Assembly (NCBI GenBank): GCA_034412795.1 | Contig: DAOUMD010000290.1 | Location: forward strand, 1-64,000 | Origin: JAUVPY01 sp034412795 | GTDB taxonomy: Bacteria; Chloroflexota; Anaerolineae; 4572-78; NAK82 | DNA: 64,000 nt | Direction: 5' to 3' | Part shown: positions 48,001 through 56,801 of the stretch, piece after piece | Layout of the letters: the number at the start of each line of letters is the position of its first letter | Numbering within the stretch: position 1 is the first letter of the stretch | The notes under the pieces: model-generated | Seen by the model: the letters and a program-made list of their open reading frames with translations, nothing else | What the model was told of the DNA's origin: nothing | Database searches by the model: none | Program-made: the position numbers and the translations under genes

Positions 48001-50825
48001 TGTGGCTCTGGTGAGATGAACTCGTACTCAACTTGCTCGCCCAGCTTCGCCAACTCTTCCTCGAGACGTTTAACTGTCGCCTCTTCTTTTTCGATCTGGC
48101 TAATAATTGCTGATTTTTCTTTGGGCTGGCTTAAGGTATCAGGCGACGGGCTCCGCCTGTCCCACCTAACTCTCTGTTCTTCCAGCCGCTTTAGATTACG
48201 GCGATGGGCATTAAGCTGCTCACACAGCCTGCGTACGTCCTCGCCTTGACCTGCACCTGGCGTGCTGGGCGTTATCCCTGCGGCAACGGTTTGAGCTTGT
48301 CGGTCATATGTCTGTCTCGATGCCAGGGACTGCACCAGTCTTTCCATCTGTGCTCCGCGCTCTGCCTCTCGCGTAAAATCGGCATGAGTGAGCATGGCTA
48401 TGCGAGAGGGCATTTTGCACGGTTTGAGCAATAGCGGCATCAACTTTCGCTGCCGCGCTGCCGGATCATCTGTTCCTACAAGCAGGCTTTCGAATTCGGT
48501 CCACTCACTCTCAAGCCAATCTGGTGTAAGCACAATCAATGTAAATCGGCTGTTGTTCAACGCCCGATCCATATTGACCAGGTTGGGTACACCAATCTCA
48601 AAATCCCGGTAATCAATAAAGACCCTTAATCCTGCTTCCTCCAGGTGAGGCAGGAGTTCATCTTGCACCCAAACCCGGTCCGCGCTGCTATGGCTTATGA
48701 ACACATCGTATTCGTGCTCTGGAGCTGGACTTTGCCTCTGTAGTAGATCTTTGAAGAGATGCGCATCGGATGCCTGGAGATAAAGGATGGGTGTGGCCCA
48801 TTCCAGGTTTGGGCTGTCCCCCCCTCGTAATCCTTGAACGGTAATGCGTCCCCACAGCACGGCTTCATCCACCGGTAAGTTGCCGGCCAGCACCCGGTAG
48901 AACTCGTCCCTGATTTCACGCGCCGCATCTTCTCGCGCTGGAAACTGATTGGTTACAACCGCTGGGATGCCTGCTCGACTCAGAGCATATGCAAGCCCCG
49001 AGTTCTCCTGAGACTTGGCAACGGACGTTTCGCAAGCGTTAAGATAAATCAATCGTAACGAAGGAATGTTCTGGACCGTTGCGGTAAGATTTGCTTCTGG
49101 AACGGCAAATGCCGCGTTTTTGGCATGGTCCTCCAGTAAAAGACGACCGGCGCCCCCATGCCCTATAAAGTGCAATATATGTGGGTCAAAGTTCCGTAAT
49201 GTAGCCCTAAACTTCTTAGGCGATGGTCCAGGCAGATCTTCAATTCTCAGTCTGACATAGGGAGCGATTTCCTGAAAGGCAAGTCGTATTTGCTGCGCCT
49301 CTGCCTGTAAATCTAGATGCTTGGTATCAGGCGGATTGGAGGTCACCAGGAGGATCCGCCATTCAGGATCGAAAGTCAGTCGACGCACCGGGCGCTCGGG
49401 GATGAAACGGATAATTGGGGTGCGGCGATCAAATGCAAGGAAACCTTGCTCGGGATCGCACATCAGCTCCCAAGGTATGTTGGCAAGATCGTATGTAGTC
49501 GGTCTGATCTTTATGATCAGACGTGGATCGACTAAGACTGACGATTCAAGTTCTCGTCGGCAGGCCTGATAGAGTTCGAGAGCCTCGCCATGGAAAAGTG
49601 AGCTGAATAGATTTTGCCCAAAGGCGCGGGGTTGATCGCGTTCTTGGTCGGTGCGCAGGTTCATTCCCCGGACATTCCGGGCGATGCTCTCTCTCAGTGC
49701 AGCCAGTTCCTCATCAATATCGGGTCGCAAGAGCAGCTTAAATGGGGCGACAGCCACGCCCTCCGACGTCTTGAAACGAGTTACATACTCGCCCGTCTCG
49801 TCGTCCTGGAAAATGGAAGCTTCTATGAAGAGGTTGTCACGTTCTAACCTCAATTCGGGAATAGAGATTCTTCTAGCACCAGGCCTCCTCATTCTGGAGT
49901 CCCGCGGAGTGAGCTCCACAAGAACTTGTAGGAGCCGCTCATAGGCTTGTTCCAACTCCAGAGACCGTTGCATACTACTAGTTTCATTAACAGCAACTAT
50001 CTCTTCAAATGCGTAAAGCGGAACGTACGGAATCTCAAGTTGCTCAAAAAAATCCCGATTAGCCCGGAATTCAGCAGGGATATATCGAGCAAAAGTGTCA
50101 CTGAACCTCTGGCGGAAATTATTGAGTTTTGTCGTTTCAGAGATTATTTCAATTCTGGCGGGCACGACAACGGTTCTCAACGGTCTGCCATAACGTAATT
50201 CCTGAAGCTCGGGATCTGAAAAACTCTTTACCATTTGGAGGGTGCCATCTATGTTCTGTTCATTAGCTCCACAGAACATCACAATGGCATCGGCTAGCTG
50301 ATATGTACACACTCCCCCCATTTCGGTGACGCCAGTGCGACTGTCAATCAGCACGACATCTGCAATCTTCTCAAACTCCTCGCGCAACCACTCGAAATAT
50401 ATCTCTCCTTCCCAATTCTCATAAAAGTCTTGCCAATCGAACGTTTTCACGACGTTGGAGTATTCGGCAAATTGGCTTTCTGCCCTCCGGCCAGACGGAA
50501 GCAGCCGGAGTCTGCCCGAGCCGCTTGGCTTTTCACTTAAATCGATCAGATAATCCTCAACCTTACATACGGGAAAGAGCTGTCTTCCACGCCCGGGGTT
50601 AAATCGTGATGCTTCGCCCTTGTAGGTCAATAGCATTTCAATGACACCTGGGCTCTCAAGTGCCTGCGCTACGCGGTCAGGGAAAAATCGTTCAAGGCCT
50701 GGCGCCTCAAGATCCCAGTCGACTATCAGCACTTTCAAGCCAGCTTGATACAAGAGCGTCGCAATGTTAACCAAGGCCATCGAGCGGCCAACGCCTCCTT
50801 TGTAGGAATAAAAGGTAAAAATCAT
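45060..50825 (-). CDS. giant MinD-like NTPase / CHAT protease / TIR / TPR conflict protein
   Basis: 1921 residues. Residues 1-300 are a KGGVGR-variant ParA/MinD-like NTPase (KGGVGRSMALVNIA, VLIVDWDLEAPG, VLIDSRTGVTEMG). About 480-690 is a CHAT caspase-like protease with catalytic His in HFIGHGGAGRLLL (about 553) and Cys in YLNACETSVAKS (about 597). About 703-835 is a TIR domain (YDVFISHSSADRVWVQDELLPHLEEAGLRVF) with Glu in EWTEFESLL. A coiled-coil follows (about 880-960), then about 900 residues of TPR-like repeats. It starts in the stop codon of the EAD gene (TAATG). The fusion suggests a TPR-sensed switch that triggers protease and TIR output. No direct function known. Confidence 0.85.
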   Translation of the reverse strand: MIFTFYSYKGGVGRSMALVNIATLLYQAGLKVLIVDWDLEAPGLERFFPDRVAQALESPGVIEMLLTYKGEASRFNPGRGRQLFPVCKVEDYLIDLSEKPSGSGRLRLLPSGRRAESQFAEYSNVVKTFDWQDFYENWEGEIYFEWLREEFEKIADVVLIDSRTGVTEMGGVCTYQLADAIVMFCGANEQNIDGTLQMVKSFSDPELQELRYGRPLRTVVVPARIEIISETTKLNNFRQRFSDTFARYIPAEFRANRDFFEQLEIPYVPLYAFEEIVAVNETSSMQRSLELEQAYERLLQVLVELTPRDSRMRRPGARRISIPELRLERDNLFIEASIFQDDETGEYVTRFKTSEGVAVAPFKLLLRPDIDEELAALRESIARNVRGMNLRTDQERDQPRAFGQNLFSSLFHGEALELYQACRRELESSVLVDPRLIIKIRPTTYDLANIPWELMCDPEQGFLAFDRRTPIIRFIPERPVRRLTFDPEWRILLVTSNPPDTKHLDLQAEAQQIRLAFQEIAPYVRLRIEDLPGPSPKKFRATLRNFDPHILHFIGHGGAGRLLLEDHAKNAAFAVPEANLTATVQNIPSLRLIYLNACETSVAKSQENSGLAYALSRAGIPAVVTNQFPAREDAAREIRDEFYRVLAGNLPVDEAVLWGRITVQGLRGGDSPNLEWATPILYLQASDAHLFKDLLQRQSPAPEHEYDVFISHSSADRVWVQDELLPHLEEAGLRVFIDYRDFEIGVPNLVNMDRALNNSRFTLIVLTPDWLESEWTEFESLLVGTDDPAARQRKLMPLLLKPCKMPSRIAMLTHADFTREAERGAQMERLVQSLASRQTYDRQAQTVAAGITPSTPGAGQGEDVRRLCEQLNAHRRNLKRLEEQRVRWDRRSPSPDTLSQPKEKSAIISQIEKEEATVKRLEEELAKLGEQVEYEFISPEPQSSEAGAESTDPISPDPKLQTLYNQAVEHFTNQEWDEAINFLEEITHTWPSFRDAKDLLQEARQEQGKIRQQQLHKQRLTALLDAARSHWQAGQEGEKSEWQKALDLLNDILVEKPDFAHGEAARLQNEVKTAYDAYLKDKKNRERLETLYGAAKRAAGEQNWEQAINLLESVVEDSPGYRDASALLQTATRQAHLADLYAQGESAYRSRNWAQAMEHFGNIESLQGDYRDVSVKLADARQQLRWDKLFDEGLAYLEHGDWNSAVEVLDQVQPDTGHRRGQMRDLAYAQAMQAYSQAMEKADQQVDCPADWEATISLLSPIVYDSPGYRDAARVSQEARRQARWAKLYEEAKQYAIKENWVAAIQTFELITRENTNYRDVREQLETAQARNRLAEHYEKGQRYLTWKSWQEARDEFQTVVDEDETYRDATTLLKRAEKEIRLAGHFAQAMQNYSDNQRVAAIASLQQVIDEDETYCDGEAKRLLAAWKKEVEVRIAYEEGKTYLERQEWRAAIQAFDRLFEIEREGYLDAGVELEKARLELRLQELYADATHLISDGQWEKAIITLKEIQTLREDYLNVPVLLEQVEEEHWLENLYQQTKQYQATEEWSKAAATLEKIQRRRPDYADTKDLQKEVRHQQQLAEWYTDARQAFENEDWARAVDLLQKIKAHVTGDYKDVAILYEHAERHRRLDELYEESDVALTDSDLEAAEAALSAAAEIDEGYRDVQVRLAQVRRQKRLLSLYNRARGAFTAGRWEESIEAYRQVLEIDPGYQDAERRLRESEYQKRLADFYAAGEQATAEEDWKKAITRYEAIVSLAPEYRDAEARLVRAKRSLQIQELYKSAIRFESKGDLVSALQQYQSIVELDPNLNDVTAKANELSKALELAQLYQKALQALEARRFTEGIPLLQEIVEREPEYEDVQHRLQQAIQDHRAALLERFQYAQRLKKEKRFRESSQEFEAYQYEKDSSPWLNRSNLT

Positions 50826-51904
50826 TATCTGCTACTCCCTACAATCCGATTGGCAATTCCTCGGGGAGATTGGTTAGGTTTCACTTCCGCACGAATGGCA
50901 GATCGGATCTCTTGACTCAGACGACGCTTTTCGAGATCCAGGTTCGGCAAGGTCGAAACAAGCCATCGACGCAGGTTACAAACGTCACCAACACCAAATT
51001 CATAGAGCGGATCAAAGTTCTTGGTAAAGTAACGGTATGCCGTTTCCATAGATGAACTGTATATCTGTTCTTCAAGCAGTTGATTTGTCTTGAATAATTT
51101 CGGTTCCAGCGGTGAAATAACGACCATCGCGATCCGATTTTTTCCTGTCAATTGGCTGTTGATCAAAGCCTTTCTTACCCGAGGATGATACATTGAAATT
51201 GCATCGATAATGATTACTCCCCCATACCGTTCAAGTGTGTCCAGGGCAAAAGAGCGTTCCTCATTTTCCATAGAGAAAAACCACTCGGATAGATAATCGA
51301 GGGTAAAGGTTGATCTCCCCGTCTCTTCTCGGTACCTGTTCAACGTATCCACTATCTCTCCTAAGATCTTATTGATAGACAATTCATCAGTTGTTAAGGG
51401 TTTCCATTCATCCCTATTCTCTCCGTAGCAAGAAGTAAAATCTTCTATTCCGTCCGTTTGCATGGCTGCCTTCAGTTCTCTAAATATCTCAAGTTCTCCT
51501 TGATTATCGAAGGCAGTTTCATCGTTGAGATCGATAGCCTGTTCTTGGGTCATAGACACGACTACAATTTGTATGGTATGCTCTTTTTGAGCGAGTTGCT
51601 GGAACTCGTTTCTCAATGCCTGAAGTTCCGGCTCCAGGGCAAGGCCTATGACAAAGAAAATCGTATTACTCAGTATGATGTCTAGGGCGTGTCTTCCTGT
51701 CTTTGGAATTGCCCCGCATTCTTTTGCTCCTGCCACAATGCTCGCCAAATCTGCAAAAGGTTTATCGTATCGGGCTATATTCAGGCTAATAGATGCAGGA
51801 AGATTACGCAAGAGAGTGTCCCGATTCGCGCGATCTTTTAGTGCAGGAACTTTGTTCAGGAGTTCTAGAAGGCGGTTCTCAAATGTATCAAGTTTATGTG
51901 GCAT
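50825..51904 (-). CDS. effector-associated domain (EAD-like) protein with unknown C-terminal domain
   Basis: 359 residues. The N-terminus (about 8-120) matches that of the neighbouring protease gene: LLELLNKVPALKDRANRDTLLRNLP against LLDILLVIPAFENQDNRNVLLRNLP, then IARYDKPFADLASIV and GRHALDIILSN. I read this shared module as an effector-associated (death-like) adaptor domain of NTP-dependent conflict systems. The remainder (about 130-359) is unrecognised. It contains SMTQEQAIDLND, GGVIIIDAISMYHPRVRKAL and NRIAMVVISPLEP, which look like an alpha/beta domain with a buried VVIIID strand. Its stop overlaps the start of the CHAT gene, so the two are produced together. RBS GAGGAAC precedes ATG 51904. 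Confidence 0.72.
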   Translation of the reverse strand: MPHKLDTFENRLLELLNKVPALKDRANRDTLLRNLPASISLNIARYDKPFADLASIVAGAKECGAIPKTGRHALDIILSNTIFFVIGLALEPELQALRNEFQQLAQKEHTIQIVVVSMTQEQAIDLNDETAFDNQGELEIFRELKAAMQTDGIEDFTSCYGENRDEWKPLTTDELSINKILGEIVDTLNRYREETGRSTFTLDYLSEWFFSMENEERSFALDTLERYGGVIIIDAISMYHPRVRKALINSQLTGKNRIAMVVISPLEPKLFKTNQLLEEQIYSSSMETAYRYFTKNFDPLYEFGVGDVCNLRRWLVSTLPNLDLEKRRLSQEIRSAIRAEVKPNQSPRGIANRIVGSSR

Positions 51905-51965
51905 AATCAGTTCCTCAAGCTATTCCTGACTTTCAAGCTATCTTTGAATGGAGGTACTGAGTTAT

Positions 51966-53087
51966 CTACGTCCACTTCTGCGCAGATTGGATTTCCTGGC
52001 GTAAAGCATCGGGTAGACTTTTAAGGATAGAGTGGATCAAAATACCCTGATTATTATATTTTATCACTTCACCCTTGTATTTGGTCTCCGGTACCCGCAC
52101 TGAGGCGTGATGTAGGGCAATGGCCTCCCAGGCGTCATTAAGAACCGGTGACCCTGACGAGCCGGGTTCAGTGTCTGTTAAATAACGAATACGATAAGGC
52201 ATGTCGGCAGTAGATATCGTGTCCACGTAGAAATTACTCCGAATAGCGAATCGCTTAGGGCCACCCTGAGGATGTTGGATGATATTCAAGCGGTCCCCTC
52301 TGATTGGCGTGGGTGGCATTTGTGGAATCGATATATGGCCCCACGTTGACACCGGTATATCGGGTCCGGATATTGGCTTTGACGATAAGCGCAGCATAGC
52401 ATAGTCGAGTTTGACGTCGAAGTGAGCCAATTCCGTGCAGTCATAGTCCGAGTGTTCTTTGTCCCAATCAAGGTAATCAAACCACGCCACAGTTTTTAGG
52501 GCCTGTGCCCTTAATTCGTCTATCCTGGCGGCTGGCTCATTTCGACGGTCGCGAGCTGCGATAACGTGATAGTTGGTGACAAGCAAATCTGAAGCAATCA
52601 ACCATCCCGTGCCATAGGTAGCCCTGTCTTGTAGAACGCCATGGACGACCCGAGGAACCAGCACTTTGGCAACTGCCTTCGCAGCAAGCAAACCACGCTC
52701 TAAGAAGCTGGACAGGATTCGCTCGTCTTGGCCGATAACGATTTCTTCTATGGGATCAAGGTCATTGGTTGGTGGCAATGTCTCAAGTTCTGCCAGCAAA
52801 GCTTCCAGCTCTCGCCCTGCCTGTGTTCCTGTTGCAAAACGTAGTGCGTTTCGGGCTACAATTGCTAGCGCCCACTCCCCAGAATGTTCTAGTTGTCCCC
52901 AGGATTCGGCTGCGCTAATGATGTTGTGCAAATCGGCAAGGCGAGCAGTAGGTCGGCTTAGCGCACTAACTGGTCCCGGTGGCAGGTTCCGCAATAGGAC
53001 ATTGCGATTATCCTGATTTTCAAACGCTGGGATGACCAGGAGAATGTCGAGCAGATTATCACCAAAATCCGAGCTGGGTTGAATCAT
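51966..53087 (-). CDS. EAD-like domain fused to trypsin-like serine protease
   Basis: 373 residues. An N-terminal EAD-like domain (about 8-120) is shared with the next gene. The C-terminal trypsin-like domain has a full catalytic triad: His in LLVTNYHVIAARD, Asp in VKLDYAMLRLS and Ser in EPGSSGSPVLND. The oxyanion Gly (PGSSGSP) is intact. EAD adaptor modules joined to proteases are proposed to be recruited to an NTPase hub by homotypic contacts, then cleave cellular targets in response to infection. It has no signal peptide, so it is cytoplasmic. CGGAGG lies 5 nt before ATG 53087. Confidence 0.85.
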   Translation of the reverse strand: MIQPSSDFGDNLLDILLVIPAFENQDNRNVLLRNLPPGPVSALSRPTARLADLHNIISAAESWGQLEHSGEWALAIVARNALRFATGTQAGRELEALLAELETLPPTNDLDPIEEIVIGQDERILSSFLERGLLAAKAVAKVLVPRVVHGVLQDRATYGTGWLIASDLLVTNYHVIAARDRRNEPAARIDELRAQALKTVAWFDYLDWDKEHSDYDCTELAHFDVKLDYAMLRLSSKPISGPDIPVSTWGHISIPQMPPTPIRGDRLNIIQHPQGGPKRFAIRSNFYVDTISTADMPYRIRYLTDTEPGSSGSPVLNDAWEAIALHHASVRVPETKYKGEVIKYNNQGILIHSILKSLPDALRQEIQSAQKWT

Positions 53088-53146
53088 TTTGCCTCCGATC
53101 TTACAGATAGTGATGTCTGAAGTGGTTTACCTGGTATGCTGAGACC

Positions 53147-54640
53147 CTAGCGATACCAACTTACCTGCTCCTGAAGCCAACCGGCCTGGCTTGGTGGGCC
53201 GTCTTCCACGAAGCCGTTCGGACTGCCTTCCATATCAAATAAGTGCTGTGGCTCCCCCCGGGCAGCCGGCATAATCCACATCGCCCATTGCCCACTCCGG
53301 TCAGATACAAAGGTGATCCAGTGACCGTCGGGGGACCAAGCTGGCAACACGTCCGCGGCTGGGCTGGTCGTCAGACGGGTCGGTTGCGCCTGCGAGCCGT
53401 CCGCGGCAATGAGGTAAATATCCCAGTTATTGTCTCGGTGTGACATGAATGCCACTTGATTCCCGGCCGGAGATGGGACTGGATTAAGGTCGTGGTTACT
53501 GGAGGTCAATTGGAGCAGTTCGCTGCCGTCTGTGTTGGCTGCGAACAAGCCGCAGCCATCCGTGACGCAGCCGTGGAATGTGAGTCGGTTTGGAGCAAGC
53601 CAGGCAGGTCCATCTAAAGAGCCATCAATCGGCACCATTTGGCCGTCTATGTACAGATGCCATTTTTCGTCTGGTTGGTTATTGGCTGTGAAGGCGATAC
53701 TCCCCGTGAGCGACCAGGCTGGGTGCATAGCCTCATAGATCCTGGTTGCCTCTGACGTGTCTTGTGATTGGAGGTCCATAACCAAGATCCCTTGCCTTCC
53801 AGGGGCCCACGAGCGATAAGCCAATTTGGCGCCGCTTTTTTGAGCGGCTGGCTGTCCCGCTTGGGGAATGACTTGGATTGGATTGAGGTCCGGCCAAGCT
53901 CGCAGGTAGATATTATAAGTGCCTATCTTCTCATCGAATATGGGATAGGCAATGACACCATAAGGGGTTGGCATTGGAACTGGCGGAAATGGAGTATTGC
54001 TTGTTGTAGATATGGGGGTTGAGGTGGACGGAATGGTATCGAGTGTCGGCGTGGGCGTGGCGATGGATGAAGGCGTTTCGATCGACGTTGTGGCCCCCGC
54101 TGGGGTAACACTAGGATTGGATATACGAGTGGCGGTGTTGTTCGACGTATGTGAGGGTGTAATCTGCGAGTCCCTCGTTACTGATGGTGGGGGACTAGAA
54201 GGCGTGAGTGTAGAAGGAATTGGCCCGAGCAAGTTATAGACCAGTAGACTTCCTCCGCCCAAAAACACCACGGCCACGACGAGCAGAACCGCCACCATCG
54301 GCCTGCGATCAGACCTGTCATCTGGAGCTGATAACGGTTGTGGCGGCTGGAGTGGGCGAAATCCCGGCTGCCCGGCTTGCCACTCCCCTTCAGGCGTTTG
54401 GCGTCGCCACGTGTCGTCCGTGAAGAGCCGCCATTGTTGACCAACTGCATCGGTCAAAAGGAGGAACGCCCGCTGAGTTTCGTACTCCTCCCAAGTCAAT
54501 ACCCCCTCGGCAAAATCTTTATTCAGACTCTCAGCCGCCTGGAGAATTCGTGTCTCCAATTCCCGGTAAGAGATTTCACCATTGGCTGCTTGTGCATTCC
54601 AGGTCGCTATCTGGTGTTCAAGGCCCTGTTCATTATCCAT
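53147..54640 (-). CDS. PD40 propeller protein with SHOCT-like N-terminus, first gene of the conflict operon
   Basis: 497 residues. The N-terminal 110 residues are hydrophilic (NGEISYRELETRILQAAE, FAEGVLTWEEYETQRAFLLL) and end in QQWRLFTDDTWRRQTPEGEW, a short Trp-rich motif. One membrane helix (MVAVLLVVAVVFLGGGSLLVYNLLG) and a Ser/Thr/Pro stalk lead to a C-terminal PD40 propeller (VLPAWSPDGHWITFVSDRSGQWAMW). It is paralogous to the frameshifted gene at 43733-45041. As a membrane propeller on the operon's first position it may be the surface sensor or docking component. Start ATG 54640, with TAGGAGC 12 nt upstream. Confidence 0.78.
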   Translation of the reverse strand: MDNEQGLEHQIATWNAQAANGEISYRELETRILQAAESLNKDFAEGVLTWEEYETQRAFLLLTDAVGQQWRLFTDDTWRRQTPEGEWQAGQPGFRPLQPPQPLSAPDDRSDRRPMVAVLLVVAVVFLGGGSLLVYNLLGPIPSTLTPSSPPPSVTRDSQITPSHTSNNTATRISNPSVTPAGATTSIETPSSIATPTPTLDTIPSTSTPISTTSNTPFPPVPMPTPYGVIAYPIFDEKIGTYNIYLRAWPDLNPIQVIPQAGQPAAQKSGAKLAYRSWAPGRQGILVMDLQSQDTSEATRIYEAMHPAWSLTGSIAFTANNQPDEKWHLYIDGQMVPIDGSLDGPAWLAPNRLTFHGCVTDGCGLFAANTDGSELLQLTSSNHDLNPVPSPAGNQVAFMSHRDNNWDIYLIAADGSQAQPTRLTTSPAADVLPAWSPDGHWITFVSDRSGQWAMWIMPAARGEPQHLFDMEGSPNGFVEDGPPSQAGWLQEQVSWYR

Positions 54641-54914
54641 GGATTGTGTCGCTCCTACAGTAAGCCGATTTGGGAATATTCTGGATTGGCCCCACGTCGG
54701 TCACACGGACAGGTCAACATAGTTCTTGCGGCAAATGATGATTTGACAAGGACTCGACTCAGTGAATACTTATGGAATCTTGCTTGTCAATCTTAGCACA
54801 GCCCGGTAACTTTGTCAATAATTTCACAAATAAAAGATAAAGCAGGTGATAATTGTCATTTACATCATGCGATAGCTTGTGGGAACCTTGGAGAAAGTAA
54901 GTGCATTGTCTTCC

Positions 54915-56174
54915 TCACTCCCTCACCTGCCCCTCTCCAAACACCACCCACTTATACGTCGTCAGCTCCCTCAAACCCATCGGGCCGCGGGCGTGGAGAC
55001 GCTGGGTGCTGACGGCCACCTCGGCGCCCAGGCCGAACTGGCCGCCGTCGGTGAAGCGGGTGCTGGCGTTGACGTACACCGCCGCCGAGTCGACCACGTT
55101 GATGAAGCGCATGGCCTGGCTGTAGTTCTCGGTGATGATGGCATCGGAGTGCTGGGTGCTGTGTTTGTGGATGTGGTCCAGGGCCTGGTCCAGGTTATCG
55201 ACCACTTTGACGGCCAGCACCAGCGACAGGAACTCGGTGTCGAAGTCGTCGGGGCCGGCCGAGCGGACCGACGTGTGGCCCATCAGGATTTGTAGTGCAC
55301 GCGGGTCGCAGCGCAGCTCAACTCCGGCGCTGGCCAGGTCCTCGGCAATTTTGGGCAGCAGGTCCTGGGCCACGTCGGCGTGGATGAGCAGCGTGTCCAG
55401 CGCGTTGCATACCGTGGGCCGCTGCACTTTTGAGTTGTGGACGATGGGGATAACCTTCGCCGGGTCGGCGTTGCGGTCCACGTAGATGTGGCACACGCCG
55501 ATGCCACCCGTGATGACGGGGATGGTTGCGTTCTCCAGGGCGAAGGTGTGCAGGCCGGCCCCACCGCGCGGGATGATCATGTCGACGTATTGGTTGGCCG
55601 TCAGCATCTCTTTGACCAGCGTCCGGTCCTGGGAGTGGATGAGCTGGATGGCTCCCACGGGTATTTTGCTCTTTTCACAAGCTTCGGCAATGGCCTCGGC
55701 CAGCGCCCGGTTGGTGTGCACCGCCTCTTTGCCGCCCCGCAAAATGACCGCGTTGCCCGACTTGAGGCACAGCGCCGAGATGTCTACGGTGACATTGGGC
55801 CGTGATTCGTAGATAACGCCGATGACGCCCACCGGCACCCGGCGTTTGCTGATGCGCAGCCCGTTGGGCAGACTGCGGGCGTCGAAGGTCTCGCCCACGG
55901 GATCAGGCAGCCCGGCTACGGCGTGCACGTCCTGGGCGATGGCCTCCAGTCGGTGGACTGTCAACAGTAGCCGGTCCAGATAAGCTTCGCTTAACCCTGC
56001 TTCTTGCCCGGCGTCAATGTCATGGTCATTGGCGCTCAAAATCTCAGGCTCTTGCTCCATAATGGTTTCGGCGATAGCCTTAAGGGCTTTATTTTTGGTA
56101 GCTGTGTCCAGGACTGCCAGTTGGCGGGAAGCCTGGCGGGCCCGTTCTCCCTTCTCCCTGAGTTCTGCAAACAT
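54915..56174 (-). CDS. proA: gamma-glutamyl phosphate reductase
   Basis: 419 residues, the normal length. It has VPVGVIGVIYESRPNVTVDISALCLKSGNAVILRGGKEA at its NADP-binding region and the catalytic Cys in RPTVCNALDTLLIH. MIIPRGGAGLHTFALENATIPVITGGIGVCHIYVD is typical of ProA. It reduces gamma-glutamyl phosphate to glutamate-5-semialdehyde, the second step of proline synthesis in the cytoplasm. The order proB, phosphodiesterase, proA on the minus strand suggests one operon. An 11-bp hairpin lies in the leader at 56206-56232. The 274 bp beyond its stop up to the conflict operon carry no gene. Confidence 0.96.
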   Translation of the reverse strand: MFAELREKGERARQASRQLAVLDTATKNKALKAIAETIMEQEPEILSANDHDIDAGQEAGLSEAYLDRLLLTVHRLEAIAQDVHAVAGLPDPVGETFDARSLPNGLRISKRRVPVGVIGVIYESRPNVTVDISALCLKSGNAVILRGGKEAVHTNRALAEAIAEACEKSKIPVGAIQLIHSQDRTLVKEMLTANQYVDMIIPRGGAGLHTFALENATIPVITGGIGVCHIYVDRNADPAKVIPIVHNSKVQRPTVCNALDTLLIHADVAQDLLPKIAEDLASAGVELRCDPRALQILMGHTSVRSAGPDDFDTEFLSLVLAVKVVDNLDQALDHIHKHSTQHSDAIITENYSQAMRFINVVDSAAVYVNASTRFTDGGQFGLGAEVAVSTQRLHARGPMGLRELTTYKWVVFGEGQVRE

Positions 56175-56205
56175 AAATCCTTCTCCCCTTCTTTAGGATC
56201 CAGGG

Positions 56206-56232
56206 CTGCCAGTCCTTACAGAGGACCGGCAG
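56206..56232. repeat. 11-bp hairpin between phosphodiesterase and proA
   Basis: CTGCCAGTCCT (56206-56216) faces AGGACCGGCAG (56222-56232) with one mismatch around a 5-nt loop. No T-run on the minus strand. It could modulate proA expression. Confidence 0.45.
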
Positions 56233-56244
56233 TCCTGCGAGTAG

Positions 56245-56763
56245 TCACGTTAGCTGAATAATTTCACCTTGTATCCCGTCTTGGTTCACGGCGAGGATGC
56301 CTACCGTAGCCTGGCCGCCTCTGCCGCGGGTGGCGGAACCTGGGTTGATGATAAGAACCCCTTGGTAGCTCTCGAGGTGCGCCTGATGCGTGTGGCCGTA
56401 TACGATGCAATCTACCTTCTCGTCCCGGAATTCGCCCAGCAGATAATCATGCATGGCCGGAAAGTCAAGCGATGGGGCTAACACCTGGTTGGGGTTTGGC
56501 ACGCGGTGGCCGTGGATCAGCCCAATCCGATGCCCCTCGGCTTCAATCACCGTCTTCACTGGCAGGTAAAGACGGACACGCGTCATGTCCATATTGCCTT
56601 GCACGGCGGTGACCGGCGCGATGGTCTCCAGGTGGCGCAGCATAGGCAGCGTCACCACGTCGCCGGCGTGCAGGATCAAATCTACCCCCTGAAAGGCGTC
56701 TATGATCACCTGGGGCATCTTGCCCGACGACAGATGCGTATCGCTAATCAGCCCGACCTTCAT
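56245..56763 (-). CDS. YfcE/MJ0936-type metallophosphoesterase
   Basis: 172 residues. Calcineurin-like motifs are LISDTHLSSG (D-x-H), LILHAGDVVT (GD), AVQGNMDM (GN-x-D-like), LIHGHRVPN and VYGHTHQAHLE (GHTH). This is the MJ0936/YfcE group of small cytoplasmic phosphodiesterases. The dinuclear metal site is complete. It lies inside the proline operon between proB and proA, with 38 bp and 70 bp gaps, and the link to proline synthesis is positional only. Substrate unknown. Confidence 0.92.
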   Translation of the reverse strand: MKVGLISDTHLSSGKMPQVIIDAFQGVDLILHAGDVVTLPMLRHLETIAPVTAVQGNMDMTRVRLYLPVKTVIEAEGHRIGLIHGHRVPNPNQVLAPSLDFPAMHDYLLGEFRDEKVDCIVYGHTHQAHLESYQGVLIINPGSATRGRGGQATVGILAVNQDGIQGEIIQLT

Positions 56764-56801
56764 CGCTAATCTCTGATCTCCAATCTCTAATCTCTAACTT
56801 C

